From COMBO-56-21 sp041559015 (GTDB taxonomy: Archaea > Thermoplasmatota > Thermoplasmata > UBA10834): a stretch of 64,000 nucleotides of DNA. The notes below the pieces were generated by a model, which was not told where the DNA came from, ran no database searches, and worked only from the letters and a program-made list of their open reading frames with translations. The position numbers and the translations under genes are program-made. The stretch covers positions 4,192 to 68,191 of the forward strand of contig JBFFED010000005.1 of the NCBI GenBank assembly GCA_041559015.1, given 5' to 3'. This document shows, one piece after another, positions 61,167-64,000 of the stretch (position 1 is its first letter; each line of letters starts with the position of its first letter).

Positions 61167-62344
61167 GGCTCCACCCCCCTTGTGGAGATCCAGACGATGT
61201 CGCGCTTGGCCTTTCCGGTCTTGGCCGCCTCGAGCAGTCTGTCGAACATGAGCCCTAGATCGCCGAGTGAGACGTCTCTTCCTCCCAGGCCGCCGATGAA
61301 GTCTATCGTCGGGACGTTCAATCCGTACAGGGCGTTCCTCAACTCGATGTACGATGGGCCGCCTACGCCGTATGACACAGCCCTGTCGAAGGTTCCGAGC
61401 GCCTTGACATTCTGGGCGATCTTCCTCATCTGCTCGGTCGGGTATGGCCTCCAGTACCTCAGCTTCACGAGCCCGACCTTCTTGCCCTTTGACCTGTATT
61501 CGTCGACAACCTCATGGGCCGTCGAGCTCGCGGAGCCCATCGTGACAAGGACGGCGTCGGCGTCTTCGACCATGTACGGGTCGATCATGCCACCCCAGTC
61601 CCTTCCGAACTGCTTGGCGAACGCGGCGTTGACCTCTTCCACGACTTTCGGCGCGTCCCGCATGACCTTGTCCATCTGCCATCTCGTCTCTTGCACGTAA
61701 TCTGGCGGCACAAGGGTCCCGTAGGCTACCGGATTGTCGGGATCGAGGAAAGGCCCCGGGGACTTGAACTTCGGCACGAACTTGTCCGCATCCGAGGGTT
61801 CCACCAAATCAACTGGCTCCACCGTGTGCGAGAGTATGAACGCGTCCAGGTTGACCACCATTGGAAGCGCGATCCGCTTGTCCTCTGCGATCTTGTATGC
61901 CTGGAGCACCATGTCGTGGACCTCCTGGTTGTTGTCGCAGAATACCTGCAGCCAGCCGGAGTCCCGCTCCGGCATTATGTCGTTGTGCTCGACCCATATG
62001 TTGATGGGCGCGGCTATGGCTCTGTTGACCACCGCCATGACTATGGGCAGGCGCATGCCCGATGCGCACGGGAGTATCTCATGCATCAGCGCGAGGCCCT
62101 GTGAGGACGTCGCGGTGAAGGCCCGCACGCCGGTCGCGCTCGCAGCCACGCAGGCGCTCAGAGCTGAGTGCTCGCTCTCGACCTCGACGTATTCGCACTG
62201 CATCTCGCCATTGTTCACGAACTCGGAGAGATGTTCCACGATGAATGTCTGTGGCGTGATCGGGTATGCTGCGACGAACGCGGCCCTGGACCTCATCGCA
62301 CCATATGCAGCCGCGTAGTTTCCAGTTACGACCTTCTTTGGCAT
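61163..62344 (-). CDS. porA: Pyruvate:ferredoxin oxidoreductase alpha subunit PorA
   Basis: A 393-residue alpha subunit: AAYPITPQTFIVEHLSEF, EHSALSACVAASATGVRAFT and TSSQGLALMHEILP are hallmark segments, and INIWVEHNDIMPERDSGW resembles PorA more than 2-oxoglutarate or 2-oxoisovalerate enzymes. A GAGGTGATCGAGG region precedes the ATG. Pyruvate specificity is inferred from the whole alpha/beta set. Confidence 0.92.
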   Translation of the reverse strand: MPKKVVTGNYAAAYGAMRSRAAFVAAYPITPQTFIVEHLSEFVNNGEMQCEYVEVESEHSALSACVAASATGVRAFTATSSQGLALMHEILPCASGMRLPIVMAVVNRAIAAPINIWVEHNDIMPERDSGWLQVFCDNNQEVHDMVLQAYKIAEDKRIALPMVVNLDAFILSHTVEPVDLVEPSDADKFVPKFKSPGPFLDPDNPVAYGTLVPPDYVQETRWQMDKVMRDAPKVVEEVNAAFAKQFGRDWGGMIDPYMVEDADAVLVTMGSASSTAHEVVDEYRSKGKKVGLVKLRYWRPYPTEQMRKIAQNVKALGTFDRAVSYGVGGPSYIELRNALYGLNVPTIDFIGGLGGRDVSLGDLGLMFDRLLEAAKTGKAKRDIVWISTRGVEP

Positions 62345-62350
62345 CCTCGA

Positions 62351-63235
62351 TCACCTCACCATCTTTATTGCGTCCGCAGGGCACTCATTGGCGCATATCC
62401 CGCAGCCCTTGCAGTATTCCATGTCGAATTCCATCTTGTCAGGCTTTCTGTATATGCATCCCTCCGGGCAGTAGAACCAGCAGAAATTGCACATCGTGCA
62501 CTTCGCCCGGTCGTACTCCGGGTGGAACACCTTCCAGCTGCCTGTCTTGTTCTCTACGAACGACCCAGGCCCCACCAGCCCCGCCTCAGTCTTCATGGGG
62601 ATGGCGGCCGCGCCTATCGGGAGTTCGTTGACGTCTGGGAGCCATTTCTTGGCGGTCTGGAGTTTCCTCTTGCCGTGCGATTCGCCCACGATGGTCCTCT
62701 CGAACGCCACCCTGGCGGCCTTTCCGTTCTTCTCGCCTATGACCGGCCCTAGTCTGTCGCCGAAGACCTGCATTATGCCCTTCTCTATGGACTCAATCTT
62801 AACTATGCCAGCTGCCTTCGCGAAAGCGCCCAGTATGGCTGAGTTCGTCGAAGGCTGCTTCAAGACCTCGAGGGCGATACTTGTGGCGTCCACGGTCGCG
62901 AGCTTCACGTCGATCCCCACGTCTATCTCCTCGGGCTTCCTCACGGAGTTGACCAAGACCATGCCGCCTTTCTTCAGGCCCTCGACGACATCGATCGTGT
63001 CCAGCAAGGACTCGTCAAGTACGACGACGAAGTCCGGTTCGTAGACCTGTGTTTTCCTGTAGACCCTCTCCTTGTCGATCCTGGTGAAGGCGAGCACCGT
63101 TGCGCCACGCCTCTCGGCCCCGAAGAAGGGGAATGCCGTTGCGTAACCGCCTTCTTGGAAGGCGGCGCTCGCGAGTGCCTGTGCCGCCATGACCGCGCCC
63201 TGACCGCCGCGGCCATGAAAACGTACCTCGTACAT
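62351..63235 (-). CDS. porG: Pyruvate:ferredoxin oxidoreductase gamma-delta fusion
   Basis: A 294-residue fusion of the gamma subunit (residues 1-185, VRFHGRGGQGAVMAAQALA, FGAERRGATV) with the delta ferredoxin (from about 200; CTMCNFCWFYCPEG and CKGCGICANECPADA). In many archaea these are separate genes, porG and porD, in the same order before porA and porB. First gene of the operon; GAGGT lies about 9 nt before the ATG. Confidence 0.92.
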   Translation of the reverse strand: MYEVRFHGRGGQGAVMAAQALASAAFQEGGYATAFPFFGAERRGATVLAFTRIDKERVYRKTQVYEPDFVVVLDESLLDTIDVVEGLKKGGMVLVNSVRKPEEIDVGIDVKLATVDATSIALEVLKQPSTNSAILGAFAKAAGIVKIESIEKGIMQVFGDRLGPVIGEKNGKAARVAFERTIVGESHGKRKLQTAKKWLPDVNELPIGAAAIPMKTEAGLVGPGSFVENKTGSWKVFHPEYDRAKCTMCNFCWFYCPEGCIYRKPDKMEFDMEYCKGCGICANECPADAIKMVR

Positions 63236-63479
63236 CCTAGAAACCTCGCTGGGTTTCGAATGAATATGCCTACCTTAAGCCTTTCCGAGATACCCCTCTT
63301 GTCTCGGCGCAGGTGCCAGCACCCCCGGAAATCACGAATCCTGAGTGGCCCACGGCGGGTGATTTCGAGCGTCGATAAATGGGCGCCGGCGATAGCCCGA
63401 AAACGACCTTGAGGAACGCTCGGGGGACGGGGCAAACCCGTACGAACGTTTTTTGAGCATGCAGGGGATTAAGCTGAGG

Positions 63480-64000
63480 ATGTCCAAGAAGCAGGCGGAG
63501 GGCGTGACGCTCAGGGTGGCGAGGGCGCACCACCAGTCGGAAGTCGGCCTCGGGAGGGCCCGAATCGATTCTCAGACGAGGAAGCGGCTCGACGTCGAGG
63601 TCGGAGAAATCATAGAGATCGTCGGCAAGAAGAAGACCGCCGCAAAGGTGTTCAGGGCGTCGAACGAGGACGAGGGGCTCGGCGTCATCAGGATAGACGG
63701 CATGATCAGGGGCAACGCGGGGGTCTCGATAGGTGAGAAGGTCGTCGTGGACAAGGTATCGGCCCAGCCCGCCTCGAAGGTCGTCGTCGCCCCGAAGATA
63801 CCTCACGGGAAGAGGGTCAGGTTCGGCCAGGGCGTGGAGGGACTCTTCAAGAAAGGCCTGCTGAACAGAGCACTCGTCAAAGGCGACGAGATAATCATCC
63901 CCAACATCGCGCTCATGGGAGGGTTCCTGCCGTTCGTGGTCGTGTCAACGACGCCCAACGGTATCGTGCAGGTCAACGAGCCGACCGAACTCTCCGTAAA
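63480..64000 (+). CDS. CDC48/VAT-type AAA ATPase, N-terminal domain, 3' partial
   Basis: The open frame runs off the window. The 173 residues present are the CDC48 N-domain: double-psi barrel (GVTLRVARAHHQSEVGLGRA, RIDSQTRKRLDVEVGEIIEI, GVIRIDGMIRGNAGVSIGEK) and the second subdomain (VRFGQGVEGLFKKGLLNRAL, LPFVVVSTTPNGIVQVNE). The AAA modules should follow. ATG 63480 matches VAT-like N-termini; an in-frame ATG at 63459 is possible. It is a protein-unfolding motor, often delivering substrates to the proteasome. Confidence 0.88.
   Translation, partial: MSKKQAEGVTLRVARAHHQSEVGLGRARIDSQTRKRLDVEVGEIIEIVGKKKTAAKVFRASNEDEGLGVIRIDGMIRGNAGVSIGEKVVVDKVSAQPASKVVVAPKIPHGKRVRFGQGVEGLFKKGLLNRALVKGDEIIIPNIALMGGFLPFVVVSTTPNGIVQVNEPTELSV

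Noticed and set aside
1..64000. CRISPR arrays, insertion sequences, integrases or prophage genes
   Set aside because: I saw no regular repeat-spacer pattern, transposase motif or attachment-site duplication anywhere in the window.

Overview
The window is archaeal chromosome, high in GC by eye. It has two intron-bearing tRNA genes with canonical bulge-helix-bulge splice motifs, an archaeal SecG (Sec61-beta), a CDC48/VAT-type AAA ATPase, archaeal-type signal peptidase I, TATA/BRE promoters and many leaderless or GGAGGTG-led genes. The gene content indicates a strict anaerobe that uses H2 and ferredoxin: a group 3c [NiFe]-hydrogenase, many heterodisulfide reductase (Hdr) modules, all the Hyp maturation factors and a pyruvate:ferredoxin oxidoreductase. 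No mcr or other methanogenesis-specific gene lies in the window. A Thermoplasmatota-like or other euryarchaeal lineage is my best guess, but this is inference.

Layout. 1-7.5 kb: a partial helical-repeat protein, a split MgtE-type cation transporter with two PhoU/TrkA-C regulators, a flotillin-C-terminus-like protein, a zinc-ribbon membrane protein, and YdeI and VOC family proteins. 7.6-12.2 kb: hypB-hypF-hypC-hypA-hypD. 12.7-33.4 kb: a 21-kb electron-bifurcation supercluster, hdrA-hdrC-hdrB-mvhD-hdrA(double)-mvhD::hdrCB, then hdrA::gltD-hdrA'-mvhD::HTH-hdrA(double)-mvhD-HTH-mvhG-mvhA. 33.5-35.8 kb: hydrogenase maturation protease, hypE (opposite strand) and mobA. 35.8-40.3 kb: two YjdF-like membrane proteins, an acetyltransferase, tRNA-Ser(GGA), a nitrilase next to nadE, and tRNA-Glu(CUC). 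40.5-48.0 kb: a secreted/membrane locus with a TasA/camelysin-like fibre protein, its own signal peptidase, a large secreted Ser/Thr-rich beta protein and an M28 peptidase. 48.1-55.2 kb: a compact nine-gene histidine operon. 55.6-64 kb: histidine kinase, secG, response regulator, class II lysyl-tRNA synthetase, tandem GNAT protein, the por(GD)-A-B operon and the start of a cdc48 gene.

How it fits together. MvhAG would oxidise H2 and pass electrons through MvhD to HdrA flavins. HdrA would bifurcate them to ferredoxin and to an HdrB-type CCG-domain disulfide reductase. The Hyp proteins and protease build the NiFe site, and ferredoxin connects to the pyruvate oxidoreductase. The standout is how the Hdr parts are combined. 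A GltD/NfnB-type NAD(P)H oxidoreductase is nested inside an HdrA. HdrA is doubled in single ~1010-residue chains. MvhD is fused to HdrC-HdrB in one gene and to a winged-helix domain in another. Two adjacent units have the same domain order but opposite fusion/fission states. The second half of the cluster also looks less GC-biased than the first.
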